Below are positions 41,564 to 49,880 of a stretch of DNA of 52,005 bases, in pieces. Each line of letters begins with the position of its first letter. Positions within the stretch are counted from its first letter, which is position 1. Below the pieces are notes generated by a model. That model was not told the origin of the DNA and did no database searches. It was given only the letters and a program-made list of their open reading frames with translations. A program made the position numbers and the translations under genes. This DNA is from Cytophagales bacterium (GTDB lineage: Bacteria > Bacteroidota > Bacteroidia > Cytophagales > Cyclobacteriaceae), in contig DAHVFH010000223.1 in the NCBI GenBank assembly GCA_027317105.1, forward strand, positions 1 to 52,005. Reading direction: 5' to 3'.

Positions 41564-42322
41564 ATGAAACTTTTCTTCCGACATCAGGGTAAAGGCAAGC
41601 CATTAATTATCTTACATGGACTGCTTGGTTCATCTGACAACTGGCATTCTTTAGGAAAATTGTTTGCCGAAACGTTCTCAGTCTATTTAATTGATCAACG
41701 AAATCATGGGCAATCTCCTCACAGTGACGAATTCAATTATAAGGTGCTCTCCGAAGACCTCGAAGAATTTATTAAGGAAAACCAAATTGAAAAGCCTCAC
41801 GTCATCGGCCATTCCATGGGTGGTAAGACAGCGATGAATTTTGCTGTCAAAAATCCAGGGCTTGTTGATAAGCTGATTGTCGTAGACATTGTCCCTAAGA
41901 CTTATGTGGTAAAGCACGATTTGTTGATAGAAGGCATGAAAGCAATACCATTGGGCGAAATAACTTCTCGATCTGAAGCTGAAGTTTCCCTAGCCAGGTA
42001 TGAGCCCGACTCGGCTGTCAGGCAATTTCTCTTAAAGAATCTTGCACGCACCCCTGATGGTAAGTTCACTTGGAAGGTGAACCTATCTGCCATTGACACT
42101 CATCTTCAAGAGATTGGAGAAGGTATGGTTTACAAAGGCGTCTTCGCAGGACCTACGATGTTTATCAACGGAAGAAAATCAGAATACTTTAAGCCTGGAG
42201 ACGAAGACTTCATAAAAACTATATTTCCAAACGCGAATTTTGTAACACTCGATACAGGGCACTGGGTACAAGCCGAGAATCCTCAAGAATTCTCTAAACT
42301 TGTTTTGGATTTTCTGTCATGA
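41564..42322 (+). CDS. Alpha/beta hydrolase (YbfF-like)
   Basis: The 252-residue protein has a complete alpha/beta hydrolase fold: LIILHGLLGSSDNWHSLG, LIDQRNHGQSP, the nucleophile elbow IGHSMGGKTAMN (Ser near 87), and the late histidine in DTGHWVQAENP. This matches YbfF-type esterases acting on acyl-thioester or short-chain substrates. The stop overlaps the start of the methylase gene by 4 bp (ATGA). It is divergent from lysA. Confidence 0.88.
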   Translation: MKLFFRHQGKGKPLIILHGLLGSSDNWHSLGKLFAETFSVYLIDQRNHGQSPHSDEFNYKVLSEDLEEFIKENQIEKPHVIGHSMGGKTAMNFAVKNPGLVDKLIVVDIVPKTYVVKHDLLIEGMKAIPLGEITSRSEAEVSLARYEPDSAVRQFLLKNLARTPDGKFTWKVNLSAIDTHLQEIGEGMVYKGVFAGPTMFINGRKSEYFKPGDEDFIKTIFPNANFVTLDTGHWVQAENPQEFSKLVLDFLS

Positions 42323-43035
42323 AGGCTTCTGGAAGTCTCCTCCTTATCCCCACCGTAATTTCGGAACAAACGGAAAAAGAGGTTATTCCAATTGGCGTCA
42401 TCGAAAAGCTCAAGTCGATTCACTATTTCTTTGCGGAAGATATTCGGACAGCCAGACGCTATTTGAGCAGCCTTAAGATTTACGAAAGCATTGATGCCTT
42501 GAAATTTTCAGTGCTTAACAAAGACACTCATAATCAAGAATTAGAGGAAATGTTTGCCCCTATATTCGATGGGGAAGACATCGGTATTTTATCAGAATCG
42601 GGATGTCCTGGCATTGCCGACCCGGGGGCATTGGCCGTGAGTTATGCTCATCAAAATAAAATAAGTGTGGTCCCGCTTACCGGGCCTTCGTCCATCTTGC
42701 TTGCGCTGATGGCTTCTGGATTAAACGGTCAGCAGTTTGCCTTTCAAGGTTATTTGCCGATCGATTCCAAGGAATGCGTTCATAAAATCAAGCTGCTTGA
42801 AAAAGAATCGACAATTAAAAATCAAACGCAGATTTTCATTGAAACTCCCTACCGCAATAATCAGGTATTGAAAAATCTTGTCGGGTCGCTCTCACCAAAA
42901 ACAAAACTATGCATCGCTTTTAACCTTACGGGAAAAAGTGAATTCATTAAAACGCAGCAGGTAATGGAATGGAAAAAGAATCTTCCGTTGCTCGAGAAAG
43001 AACCTTCCGTTTTTCTTTTTTTATCCAATGACTAA
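42319..43035 (+). CDS. RsmI-like tetrapyrrole-methylase-fold SAM methyltransferase
   Basis: The 238-residue protein has the tetrapyrrole-methylase fold of RsmI: IGILSESGCPGIADPG (about residues 88-103), VVPLTGPSSILLALMASGL and FAFQGYLP. In RsmI this fold 2'-O-methylates C1402 of 16S rRNA. Bacteroidota commonly carry both a canonical RsmI and a shorter second paralogue, and the divergent N-terminus (SLLLIPTVISEQTEKEVIP) suggests this may be the second type, so I give no symbol. It is translationally coupled to the hydrolase. Confidence 0.85.
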   Translation: MKASGSLLLIPTVISEQTEKEVIPIGVIEKLKSIHYFFAEDIRTARRYLSSLKIYESIDALKFSVLNKDTHNQELEEMFAPIFDGEDIGILSESGCPGIADPGALAVSYAHQNKISVVPLTGPSSILLALMASGLNGQQFAFQGYLPIDSKECVHKIKLLEKESTIKNQTQIFIETPYRNNQVLKNLVGSLSPKTKLCIAFNLTGKSEFIKTQQVMEWKKNLPLLEKEPSVFLFLSND

Positions 43036-43083
43036 TCACCAAGTAGTAGATAAATTTGGTAACTGGCGCTCCCTAAATTGCCC

Positions 43084-43102
43084 ATTGACTAATTGACTAA
43101 TT
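43084..43102 (+). repeat. Tandem ATTGACTA repeat
   Basis: Two exact 8-bp copies plus a partial third (43084-43102) lie upstream of metK. The first copy supplies the TTG of the predicted promoter. Confidence 0.6.
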
Positions 43103-43114
43103 CCCGTATTTTTG
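43085..43114 (+). promoter_or_regulatory. Bacteroidota promoter for metK
   Basis: TTG (43085-43087), 19 bp, then TATTTTTG (43107-43114). Both boxes and the spacing are ideal. The leader to the ATG at 43162 would be about 43 nt; no SAM-riboswitch-like structure was recognised in it. Confidence 0.55.
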
Positions 43115-43161
43115 CCGCTCTGAAAATAATCTTAATTCATTAAATCATAAAATCATTTCAA

Positions 43162-44415
43162 ATGCCGTATTTATTTACCTCAGAATCTGTTTCCGAAGGC
43201 CATCCAGACAAAGTAGCCGATCAAATTTCCGATGCCCTAATCGATTATTTTTTGGCTTATGATCCAAATTCTAAAGTTGCCTGTGAGACATTGGTGACTA
43301 CCGGACAGGTCGTTTTGGCTGGAGAGGTGAAATCGGAAGCTTATCTCGATGTGCAAGAAATCGCCCGAGAGGTGATCAGAAAAATTGGATATACCAAGAG
43401 CGAGTACATGTTCGAAGCGAATAGCTGTGGAATTTTTTCAGCAATTCATGAGCAGTCCGCAGACATCAATCAAGGTGTTGAGCGCAAAAAGAAAGAAGAC
43501 CAAGGCGCTGGCGACCAGGGCATGATGTTCGGTTACGCCACCAACGAAACCGACAACTACATGCCTTTGCCATTGGATCTTGCCCATCTTTTACTTCATG
43601 AATTATCCGTAATCCGCAGAGAAGGAAAAACAATGACCTACCTGCGGCCTGATGCTAAATCGCAAGTAACTATTGAGTATAGTGATGACAACAAGCCTCA
43701 ACGCATTGATGCCATTGTGATTTCCACCCAACATGATGATTTTGCTAAGGATGCGGTGATGTTGAAAAAGATTAAAGACGACATGATCAATATTCTGGTG
43801 CCTCGAATTAAAAAGAAACTGCCGAAACGGGTACAAAAATTATTTGGCAATGACATTCAATATCACATTAACCCTACTGGAAAATTTGTAATAGGTGGCC
43901 CTCATGGCGACACGGGCTTGACCGGAAGAAAAATTATTGTGGACACTTATGGCGGCAAAGGTGCTCATGGAGGAGGGGCCTTTTCAGGGAAAGATCCATC
44001 AAAGGTGGATCGGTCAGCGGCTTACGCAACGCGACACATCGCTAAAAACATGGTTGCTGCAGGCCTCTGCGATGAAGTGCTAGTTCAAGTCGCTTATGCC
44101 ATTGGGGTAGCAAAACCGGTTGGTTTGTACATCAATACATATAATACTTCCAAGGTGAAATTGACAGATGGTGAGATTTCTAAAAAAATTGAGAAGATCT
44201 TTGATATGCGTCCTTATTTCATCGAAGACCGCTTTAATTTGCGTACGCCAATTTATTCGGAAACCGCAGCCTATGGTCACATGGGGCGGGAGCCAAAATT
44301 TGTTGAAAAAACATTTAACAAAGGGAAGAAAAATGAAAAGAAAGTTAGCGTTCAACTGTTTCCATGGGAACGCCTTGACTATGTCGATCAATTGAAAAAG
44401 GCATTTAAGATATAG
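43162..44415 (+). CDS. metK: S-adenosylmethionine synthetase
   Basis: The 417-residue protein makes SAM from methionine and ATP. All hallmarks are intact: SEGHPDKVADQISDALID near the N-terminus, the ACETLVTTGQV segment, GDQGMMFGYATNET, and the glycine-rich loop GGPHGDTGLTGRK, then GGGAFSGKDPSKVDRSAAY. The length is slightly above E. coli MetK, as usual for Bacteroidota. It has its own promoter and a strong terminator, and is convergent with hpf. Confidence 0.96.
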   Translation: MPYLFTSESVSEGHPDKVADQISDALIDYFLAYDPNSKVACETLVTTGQVVLAGEVKSEAYLDVQEIAREVIRKIGYTKSEYMFEANSCGIFSAIHEQSADINQGVERKKKEDQGAGDQGMMFGYATNETDNYMPLPLDLAHLLLHELSVIRREGKTMTYLRPDAKSQVTIEYSDDNKPQRIDAIVISTQHDDFAKDAVMLKKIKDDMINILVPRIKKKLPKRVQKLFGNDIQYHINPTGKFVIGGPHGDTGLTGRKIIVDTYGGKGAHGGGAFSGKDPSKVDRSAAYATRHIAKNMVAAGLCDEVLVQVAYAIGVAKPVGLYINTYNTSKVKLTDGEISKKIEKIFDMRPYFIEDRFNLRTPIYSETAAYGHMGREPKFVEKTFNKGKKNEKKVSVQLFPWERLDYVDQLKKAFKI

Positions 44416-44446
44416 CGAAAAGTTATACAGGTTCCCTATAAAAGAA

Positions 44447-44482
44447 GAAGCCGTCTCAATAATGAAACGGCTTCCTTTTTTT
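44447..44482 (+). terminator. Intrinsic terminator of metK
   Basis: GAAGCCGT (44447-44454) pairs with ACGGCTTC (44467-44474), followed by CTTTTTTT. It also has an A-rich left side and may act on hpf transcripts from the other strand. Confidence 0.8.
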
Positions 44483-44493
44483 GTTGTAGGATT

Positions 44494-44796
44494 CTAAACT
44501 TTACTCTCCATCAATTTCGTTTTGAATTTTTTTAGTTGTCTTCGCAAGGCTTCAGTAGCCAGATCGGTAGCTTCTTCAAATGATTTTGCCTGTTCTTTGG
44601 CAAATAACTGATTGCCAGGCACCCTTAATTTTATCTCTACAGTTTTGTTTTCAATTCCCTCATTGTTAAGGCGAAGGAAGACTTCGCCATCCACCAACCG
44701 GTCATAAAAAGTTTCTAATTTATCAACTTTTTTTTGGATGAAATCAACTAATTTTTCATCAGCATCAAAGTGAACGGAATGAACTTGTAGCTTCAT
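44494..44796 (-). CDS. hpf: Ribosome hibernation-promoting factor (short HPF/RaiA type)
   Basis: The ATG at 44796 (MKLQVHSVHFDADEK, 100 residues) is the family start; the open frame to 44859 overlaps the xer gene and lacks similarity. The beta-alpha-beta fold is recognisable, with VDFIQKKVDKLETFYDRL, VEIKLRVPGNQLFAKEQ and SFEEATDLATEALRRQLKKFK. HPF binds the 30S decoding region and silences ribosomes in stationary phase. It lies 37 bp after the Xer gene and is probably co-transcribed with it. Confidence 0.92.
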   Translation of the reverse strand: MKLQVHSVHFDADEKLVDFIQKKVDKLETFYDRLVDGEVFLRLNNEGIENKTVEIKLRVPGNQLFAKEQAKSFEEATDLATEALRRQLKKFKTKLMESKV

Positions 44797-44833
44797 AATT
44801 GTAAAAAATTTAAGTGAAACATATAAACTGAAG

Positions 44834-45709
44834 TTATGCTTTTGGATGAGCTTGATCAAATACTTTTTTTAATTTATCCATCGAATTGTGCGTATAAACC
44901 TGCGTTGCCGCCAAACTGCTATGACCCAATAAGTCTTTAACCGCGTTGATTTCAGCTCCTTTATTCAACAGATGTGTGGCATAGGTATGCCGCAAAACGT
45001 GTGGACTTTTCTTTTCAACATTCGACCCTTGTAGATATTTCTTGACGGTACGGTTGACCATCACAGGATATAAAGGAGCACCCGTCTTCATTACTAAAAA
45101 TTGATCGTTCCTTTTTTCCACTTCCTTGTTCCTGCTTTTGAGATAGCCCTTTATTAGTACAACGAGATTAACACCAAAAGGGATTACCCTTTCCTTATTT
45201 CTTTTTCCTAAAACTTTCAGCGTACGGTCAGAAAGGTTAATGCTTGAGTCTTTAAGTCCGATTAATTCAGAAAGACGCATGCCCGTGCCGTATAGGAGTT
45301 CCAAAACCAATTGATCGCGAAGGTTCTCGAAGGTATTTCCAAATTCCGTGTGATCTAGCATTTTCACCATGTCTGCCTCTTGAACAAAATGAGGCAGTTT
45401 CTTCTTGGTTTTCAGAATTTTAATCTTCGCCATCGGATCCTTGGCAACAATAGCCTTCTTGATAAGGAATTTATAATAGGAACGCAGACAAGCAATTTTT
45501 CGGTTGACGGAAACTGCATCTAATTTGCCTTCCACCAAACTAACTATCCAGGAGCGGATCATGCCGTGGTTGGCTTCCTCAGAAGGGATGGCGTCAAATA
45601 CGCGATTTAAAAATTCTTGAAATTGGTGAAGATCGGTTTGATAAGAGATAACGGTTTTGGAGCTGTACCGTTTTTCAAACTTTAAATATTTTATGAAGGA
45701 ATCACCCAT
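44834..45709 (-). CDS. Xer-type tyrosine recombinase
   Basis: The ATG at 45709 (MGDSFIKYLKFEK) is preferred over the GTG at 45718; it gives 291 residues. An N-terminal core-binding SAM-like domain (about 1-90) precedes the catalytic domain with Arg in GTGMRLSELIGL, HVLRHTYATHLL, GHSSLAATQVYTH, so the R-H-R-H-Y set is complete. It is most likely the housekeeping chromosome-dimer resolvase, since rpsU and hpf flank its homologue in many Bacteroidota. It is not evidence of an integrated element. Confidence 0.9.
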   Translation of the reverse strand: MGDSFIKYLKFEKRYSSKTVISYQTDLHQFQEFLNRVFDAIPSEEANHGMIRSWIVSLVEGKLDAVSVNRKIACLRSYYKFLIKKAIVAKDPMAKIKILKTKKKLPHFVQEADMVKMLDHTEFGNTFENLRDQLVLELLYGTGMRLSELIGLKDSSINLSDRTLKVLGKRNKERVIPFGVNLVVLIKGYLKSRNKEVEKRNDQFLVMKTGAPLYPVMVNRTVKKYLQGSNVEKKSPHVLRHTYATHLLNKGAEINAVKDLLGHSSLAATQVYTHNSMDKLKKVFDQAHPKA

Positions 45710-45736
45710 TAAATCCACTCAGCTTTCCCTTCAAGG

Positions 45737-45775
45737 TAAAAAAAATCCCTCGCATGATAAAATCAGTGAGGGATT
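45737..45775 (-). terminator. Intrinsic terminator downstream of rpsU
   Basis: On the minus strand AATCCCTC pairs with GAGGGATT around a 16-nt loop and is followed by seven T. It lies between rpsU and the Xer gene, so full termination would leave the Xer gene dependent on read-through or another promoter. Confidence 0.78.
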
Positions 45776-45798
45776 GTTGGCAGAATGTCTATTGAATG

Positions 45799-45993
45799 TT
45801 AATAATTATCAGAAGCGAAACGCTTTTGAATATAAGAAGCATGGATCACCTCCCCCCTTCTTTTTACAGAAGGCTTTGTAAATGAAGTCCTTGAGCGCAA
45901 TTCTTTCAAAACACCAGTCTTCTCAAACTTCTTTTTAAAGCGCTTTAGTGCCTTGTCGATCGATTCGTTTTCCTTAATGTTGATAATTAGCAT
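45799..45993 (-). CDS. rpsU: 30S ribosomal protein S21
   Basis: The 64-residue basic protein matches bS21: MLIINIKENESIDKALKRF, KKFEKTGVLKELRSR, then SFTKPSVKRRGEVIHASYI. In Bacteroidota bS21, with bS18 and bS6, holds the 3' end of 16S rRNA so the anti-Shine-Dalgarno is masked. The leader here is short (about 12-18 nt), and no AGGAGG-like sequence precedes the ATG, unlike the rpsU leaders described in Flavobacterium. The promoter lies at 46043-46012. Confidence 0.95.
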   Translation of the reverse strand: MLIINIKENESIDKALKRFKKKFEKTGVLKELRSRTSFTKPSVKRRGEVIHASYIQKRFASDNY

Positions 45994-46011
45994 GTTTTTC
46001 TATTTGGGCTG

Positions 46012-46043
46012 CAAATATAGGACTTTGGTGGTCAATTCTCCAA
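46012..46043 (-). promoter_or_regulatory. Bacteroidota promoter for rpsU
   Basis: On the minus strand TTG (46043-46041), 21 bp, then TATATTTG (46019-46012), a perfect -7 element. The predicted start near 46006 leaves a leader of only about 12 nt. The box partly sits in the gap after the acyl-CoA dehydrogenase gene. Confidence 0.52.
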
Positions 46044-46046
46044 GAA

Positions 46047-47216
46047 TTACTTCAAAATCGCTCTGGAAATTACCAATTTCTGTATTTCAGAAGTCCCTTC
46101 GCCTATTGTGCAGAGCTTAGCATCTCGGTAGAATTTCTCCACAGGAAAATCTTTGATGTAACCATAGCCTCCAAAAATCTGTACGGCTTCATTTGCCACC
46201 TCTACAGCCACCTCGGAGGCATACAATTTTGCCATTGCCGATTCTTTACTCATCGGCTTATGTTTATTTTTCAAATCTGCCGCATGATGAATCAAAAGGC
46301 GAGCCGCCTCAATTTTGGTTGCCATCTCTGCCAATTTAAAAGCGATTCCCTGAAAAGTGGAAATCGGCTTATTAAATTGATGGCGTTCTTTTGAATATTG
46401 CAAAGCTGCCTCGTAGGCCCCTTGAGCAATCCCCAAACCAAGGGAGGCGATAGAAATTCGTCCACCGTCCAATACTTTTAACGACTGCACAAAGCCTTCC
46501 CCTTCTTGTCCTATCATCTGACTCTTGTGGACACGGCAATCGGTAAATATCATTTCCGCTGTTTCACTGGCGCGCATCCCCAGCTTATTTTCTTTTTTTC
46601 CGGCACCAAAACCTGACGTTCCACGCTCCACAATAAATGACGTCATTCCATGCGAATCCCCTATTTCACCTGTGCGCACGATGACCACCGCTACATTACC
46701 GGATTTCCCGTGGGTGATAAAATTCTTTGCGCCATTGATGATAAAATGATCGCCATCTTTTTTAGCAACAGTCCGCATGTTACCAGCATCGGAACCCGTA
46801 TTAGGTTCTGTTAAGCCCCATGCTCCGATCCATTCACCCGATGCCAACTTTGGCAAGTATTTCTGCTTTTGTTCTTCGTTGGCAAATTGCAGAATATGCC
46901 CGGTGCAAAGGGAATTATGTGCGGCCATAGACAAACCGATCGAGCCGTCAATCTTTGAAAGCGCTGCGATCGCAGTGGCGTATTCGTGATAGCCAAAACC
47001 GGCACCGCCATACTCTTCGGGAACGAGCACGCCCATCAATCCAAGTTCACCCATTTTCCGAAACACTTCCACAGGAAAATATTGGCTTTCATCCCACTCC
47101 ATCATTTTGGGGCGAATTTCGCGCTCTCCAAAGTCGTGCACCATTTGGGCAATCATTTTCTCATTCTCAGAGGAATCAAAACTGATTCCCGCTGTGGCTT
47201 CCTCCGTCACATTCAT
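46047..47216 (-). CDS. Acyl-CoA dehydrogenase
   Basis: The 389-residue FAD enzyme has the family landmarks: MGVLVPEEYGGAGFGYHEY, GSIGLSMAAHNSLC, the FAD/substrate segment WGLTEPNTGSDAGNMRT, GNVAVVIVRT and the late EVAVEVANEAVQIFGGYGYIKDFPVEKFYRDAK with GEGTSEIQ. The catalytic base (Glu) in QIFGGYGYIKDFPVEKFYR and GEGTSEIQ is typical of short/medium/branched-chain enzymes. Fatty-acid or branched-chain amino-acid breakdown is the likely role. A near-ideal promoter is at 47271-47241. Confidence 0.93.
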   Translation of the reverse strand: MNVTEEATAGISFDSSENEKMIAQMVHDFGEREIRPKMMEWDESQYFPVEVFRKMGELGLMGVLVPEEYGGAGFGYHEYATAIAALSKIDGSIGLSMAAHNSLCTGHILQFANEEQKQKYLPKLASGEWIGAWGLTEPNTGSDAGNMRTVAKKDGDHFIINGAKNFITHGKSGNVAVVIVRTGEIGDSHGMTSFIVERGTSGFGAGKKENKLGMRASETAEMIFTDCRVHKSQMIGQEGEGFVQSLKVLDGGRISIASLGLGIAQGAYEAALQYSKERHQFNKPISTFQGIAFKLAEMATKIEAARLLIHHAADLKNKHKPMSKESAMAKLYASEVAVEVANEAVQIFGGYGYIKDFPVEKFYRDAKLCTIGEGTSEIQKLVISRAILK

Positions 47217-47240
47217 AAAAGGGTTATTTTTTTAAGGGAG

Positions 47241-47271
47241 CAAAAGTAAATGACTTTATCATCTTAACCAA
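47241..47271 (-). promoter_or_regulatory. Bacteroidota promoter for the acyl-CoA dehydrogenase gene
   Basis: On the minus strand TTG (47271-47269), 20 bp, then TACTTTTG (47248-47241). Both boxes and spacing fit; the predicted leader is about 20 nt. Confidence 0.55.
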
Positions 47272-47322
47272 ACAAGTGTTAGTTTGTGAAAGAATATTTC
47301 CTCCCTAAAACTTTCATTTTGC

Positions 47323-47330
47323 TATTTTTG
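47323..47330 (+). promoter_or_regulatory. Candidate -7 element for ugd
   Basis: TATTTTTG is a perfect TAnnTTTG match, 20 nt before the ATG at 47351. No TTG at 19-21 bp upstream was seen. Confidence 0.4.
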
Positions 47331-47350
47331 CGACCTTAATCGATTATGAA

Positions 47351-48664
47351 ATGAAGATTGCAGTAGTAGGCACTGGTTATGTTGGTTTGGTCACGGGCAC
47401 TTGCTTTGCGGAGACCGGAAACAAAGTAGTATGTATTGATATCGACCGTGAAAAAGTTGAGAAATTAAATAAGGGAGAAATTACCATTTATGAGCCCGGC
47501 CTTGAGGTACTATTCCACCGCAACATTCACCAGGAAAGACTTACATTCACCACTGATCTGGCAGAAGGGATTGAAGGTGCTAAGATTATTTTTTTAGCTC
47601 TGCCCACACCACCTGGTGAAGATGGCTCTGCCGATTTAAAATACGTTTTAGGTGTTGCTGGATCGCTCGGTGATCTGCTTAAAGACTATACGGTAATTGT
47701 CGACAAGAGCACCGTTCCGGTTGGGACGGCTGAAAAAGTACATCAAAAAATTGCTGCGAACGCTAAAGTTGATTTTGATGTCGTTTCCAATCCAGAGTTT
47801 TTACGCGAAGGCGTTGCTGTAGATGATTTCATGAAACCGGAGCGCGTAGTAATTGGCACTAATTCAGAGCGGGCGAGAAAAATAATGGAAACACTTTACG
47901 CACCCTTTGTGCGACAAGGTAATCCATTGGTATTTATGGACGAGCGTTCAGCGGAACTGACCAAATATGCCGCCAATTCATTTTTGGCCACCAAGATTAC
48001 TTTCATGAACGAGATTGCCAATTTGTGCGAACTTCTTGGTGCTGATGTTGACTCTGTGCGTAAAGGCATTGGCACCGACAGCCGCATTGGCAAACGGTTT
48101 TTATTTCCCGGTATCGGGTATGGCGGAAGCTGTTTCCCTAAAGATGTGCAAGCGTTGGCTAAGTCTTCTGATGATGTGAAATACGATTTCAAAATCCTTG
48201 ACGCTGTCATGGAGGTCAATCATATTCAAAAAACAAAATTGATTTCCAGAATCAAAGCATACTTTAATAACAATCTAAAAGGAAAAACCATTGCCGTATG
48301 GGGACTCTCCTTCAAACCACATACGGACGATATCCGCGAAGCGCCAGCCCTTGAAAATATTAATGAACTCCTTAAAGCTGGAGCCCTTGTGAAAGTTCAT
48401 GATCCTGAATCGATGAACAACGTAAAAAAAATGATGGGTGATAAAATCACTTATTTTGAAAACCTTTATGAAGCGGCCGATGGAGCGGATGCCATCTTCA
48501 TCGCGACCGAATGGCCCGAATTCAGAACGCCTGATTTTGAGAAACTTTCTTCCTGCCTAAAAGGCAAAGTTATTTTTGACGGTCGGAATTTATATGACCT
48601 GCATTTAATGAAAGAATTAGGCTTTACCTATTTCAGTATTGGAAGACAAACGATCAATGGATAA
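47351..48664 (+). CDS. ugd: UDP-glucose 6-dehydrogenase
   Basis: The 437-residue protein oxidises UDP-glucose to UDP-glucuronate. The Rossmann motif is IAVVGTGYVGLVTG (residues 3-16), VDKSTVPVGT is the conserved strand-loop, and the catalytic Cys261 is in GIGYGGSCFPKD. The C-terminal domain has AVWGLSFKPHTDDIREAP. Its stop codon overlaps the start of the UDP-glucuronate decarboxylase gene (ATGGATAA), so product and next enzyme are translated together. Confidence 0.95.
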   Translation: MKIAVVGTGYVGLVTGTCFAETGNKVVCIDIDREKVEKLNKGEITIYEPGLEVLFHRNIHQERLTFTTDLAEGIEGAKIIFLALPTPPGEDGSADLKYVLGVAGSLGDLLKDYTVIVDKSTVPVGTAEKVHQKIAANAKVDFDVVSNPEFLREGVAVDDFMKPERVVIGTNSERARKIMETLYAPFVRQGNPLVFMDERSAELTKYAANSFLATKITFMNEIANLCELLGADVDSVRKGIGTDSRIGKRFLFPGIGYGGSCFPKDVQALAKSSDDVKYDFKILDAVMEVNHIQKTKLISRIKAYFNNNLKGKTIAVWGLSFKPHTDDIREAPALENINELLKAGALVKVHDPESMNNVKKMMGDKITYFENLYEAADGADAIFIATEWPEFRTPDFEKLSSCLKGKVIFDGRNLYDLHLMKELGFTYFSIGRQTING

Positions 48665-49646
48665 ACAGCGAATATTAATTACCGGTGGAGCAGGATTCTT
48701 AGGCTCACATTTGTGCGACCGTTTTATAAAAGAAGGTTTCGAAGTGATTGCCATGGACAACCTCATCACGGGCGACTTGAGAAACATCGAGCATCTTTTC
48801 AAATTGAAAGCGTTTGAGTTTTATAACCATGACGTATCGAAGTTCGTGCATGTGCCTGGTGCACTTCATTACATTTTGCATTTTGCCTCACCCGCCAGTC
48901 CTATCGATTATTTAAAGATTCCGATTCAAACCCTTAAAGTTGGATCATTAGGGATCCATAATTTACTTGGGTTAGCGCGCGCCAAAAAATCACGCATCAT
49001 GATTGCCTCCACCTCGGAAGTGTATGGTGATCCTACTGTTCATCCGCAGCCAGAAGAATATTATGGAAACGTAAATTCGGTTGGGCCGCGTGGCGTGTAC
49101 GATGAAGCCAAACGTTTTCAAGAAGCGATGACCATGGCCTATCATACTTATCACAATCTGGAAACTCGAATCATCCGAATTTTTAATACCTATGGGCCTC
49201 GAATGCGATTAAATGATGGCCGTGTACTTCCCGCTTTTATTGGCCAGGCTTTGCGCGGTGAAGACCTCACTATTTTTGGCGATGGATCGCAAACCCGTTC
49301 CTTCTGCTATGTTGATGATTTGGTGGAGGGAATTTATCGTTTGCTCTTAAGTGATTATGTTTTGCCCATGAACATTGGTAACCCCAGTGAGATTACCATC
49401 AAAGAATTTGCTGAAGAGATTATTAAACTTACGGGCACCACACAAAAAATAATCTATCAACCATTGCCCAAAGACGACCCCAAGCAACGTCAACCCGACA
49501 TCACCAAGGCTCGCAAGATCTTGAATTGGGAACCTAAAGTTTCAAGGGCTGAGGGACTGAAAATCACCTACGAGTACTTTAAGTCGCTACCCAAGGAAGT
49601 GCTTTACCACCGCGACCACAAAAATTTTGATGGATTTATACGATAA
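48657..49646 (+). CDS. uxs: UDP-glucuronate decarboxylase (UDP-xylose synthase type)
   Basis: The ATG at 48657 gives 329 residues and overlaps the ugd stop by 8 bp; a longer frame to 48639 is less likely. It is an extended SDR: NAD-binding GGAGFLGSH (10-18), catalytic SxnYxxxK with Ser119-Ser120 region, Tyr148 and Lys152 (VYDEAKRFQE), then RIIRIFNTYGPRM and GSQTRSFCYVDDLVEG. Tandem coupling to ugd points to UDP-glucuronate to UDP-xylose conversion. A UDP-glucuronate epimerase is the main alternative; HFASPASPIDY favours decarboxylase. Confidence 0.92.
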   Translation: MDKQRILITGGAGFLGSHLCDRFIKEGFEVIAMDNLITGDLRNIEHLFKLKAFEFYNHDVSKFVHVPGALHYILHFASPASPIDYLKIPIQTLKVGSLGIHNLLGLARAKKSRIMIASTSEVYGDPTVHPQPEEYYGNVNSVGPRGVYDEAKRFQEAMTMAYHTYHNLETRIIRIFNTYGPRMRLNDGRVLPAFIGQALRGEDLTIFGDGSQTRSFCYVDDLVEGIYRLLLSDYVLPMNIGNPSEITIKEFAEEIIKLTGTTQKIIYQPLPKDDPKQRQPDITKARKILNWEPKVSRAEGLKITYEYFKSLPKEVLYHRDHKNFDGFIR

Positions 49647-49696
49647 GATTTTTCTGCTCTCGTATTATACCTGCTTTTATAAAGAGAATTTCGAGT

Positions 49697-49709
49697 TGAC
49701 GTCACGTCA
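49697..49709. promoter_or_regulatory. 13-bp palindrome of unknown function
   Basis: TGACGTCACGTCA has arms TGACGT/ACGTCA around one central base. It lies in a 234-bp gap between convergent genes, where no open frame, terminator or RNA gene was recognised, so its purpose is unclear. Confidence 0.3.
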
Positions 49710-49880
49710 TCAAAATTATAAACACATAACAATGTGGAAATTAACCTTTTTGAAGTTACACATTTTGAGGAATTTTCTTTTCTTTTAGCGTAAACTCCAT
49801 TGATTTTCGTTTGGCAAGTGTTGGCTTGGATGGCACTGTGCTTGAAGTTCTTGTTGCACAAGTTTATTCTGGCAATGATT

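Noticed and set aside
43115..43161. SAM riboswitch before metK
   Set aside because: The leader is about 45 nt of AT-rich sequence without the paired elements needed.
44416..44493. Possible tRNA genes next to hpf, as seen in other Bacteroidota
   Set aside because: The gap holds only the metK terminator; no cloverleaf-capable sequence was seen.
44834..45709. Tyrosine recombinase as sign of an integrative element
   Set aside because: It sits in the conserved rpsU-xer-hpf context and no att sites, tRNA or cargo genes surround it, so it is a housekeeping Xer.
49604..49861. Minus-strand open frame of 85 residues in the uxs-deacetylase gap
   Set aside because: It overlaps the end of uxs and its composition (many Ser, Lys, Arg, Asn without hydrophobic pattern) looks non-coding.
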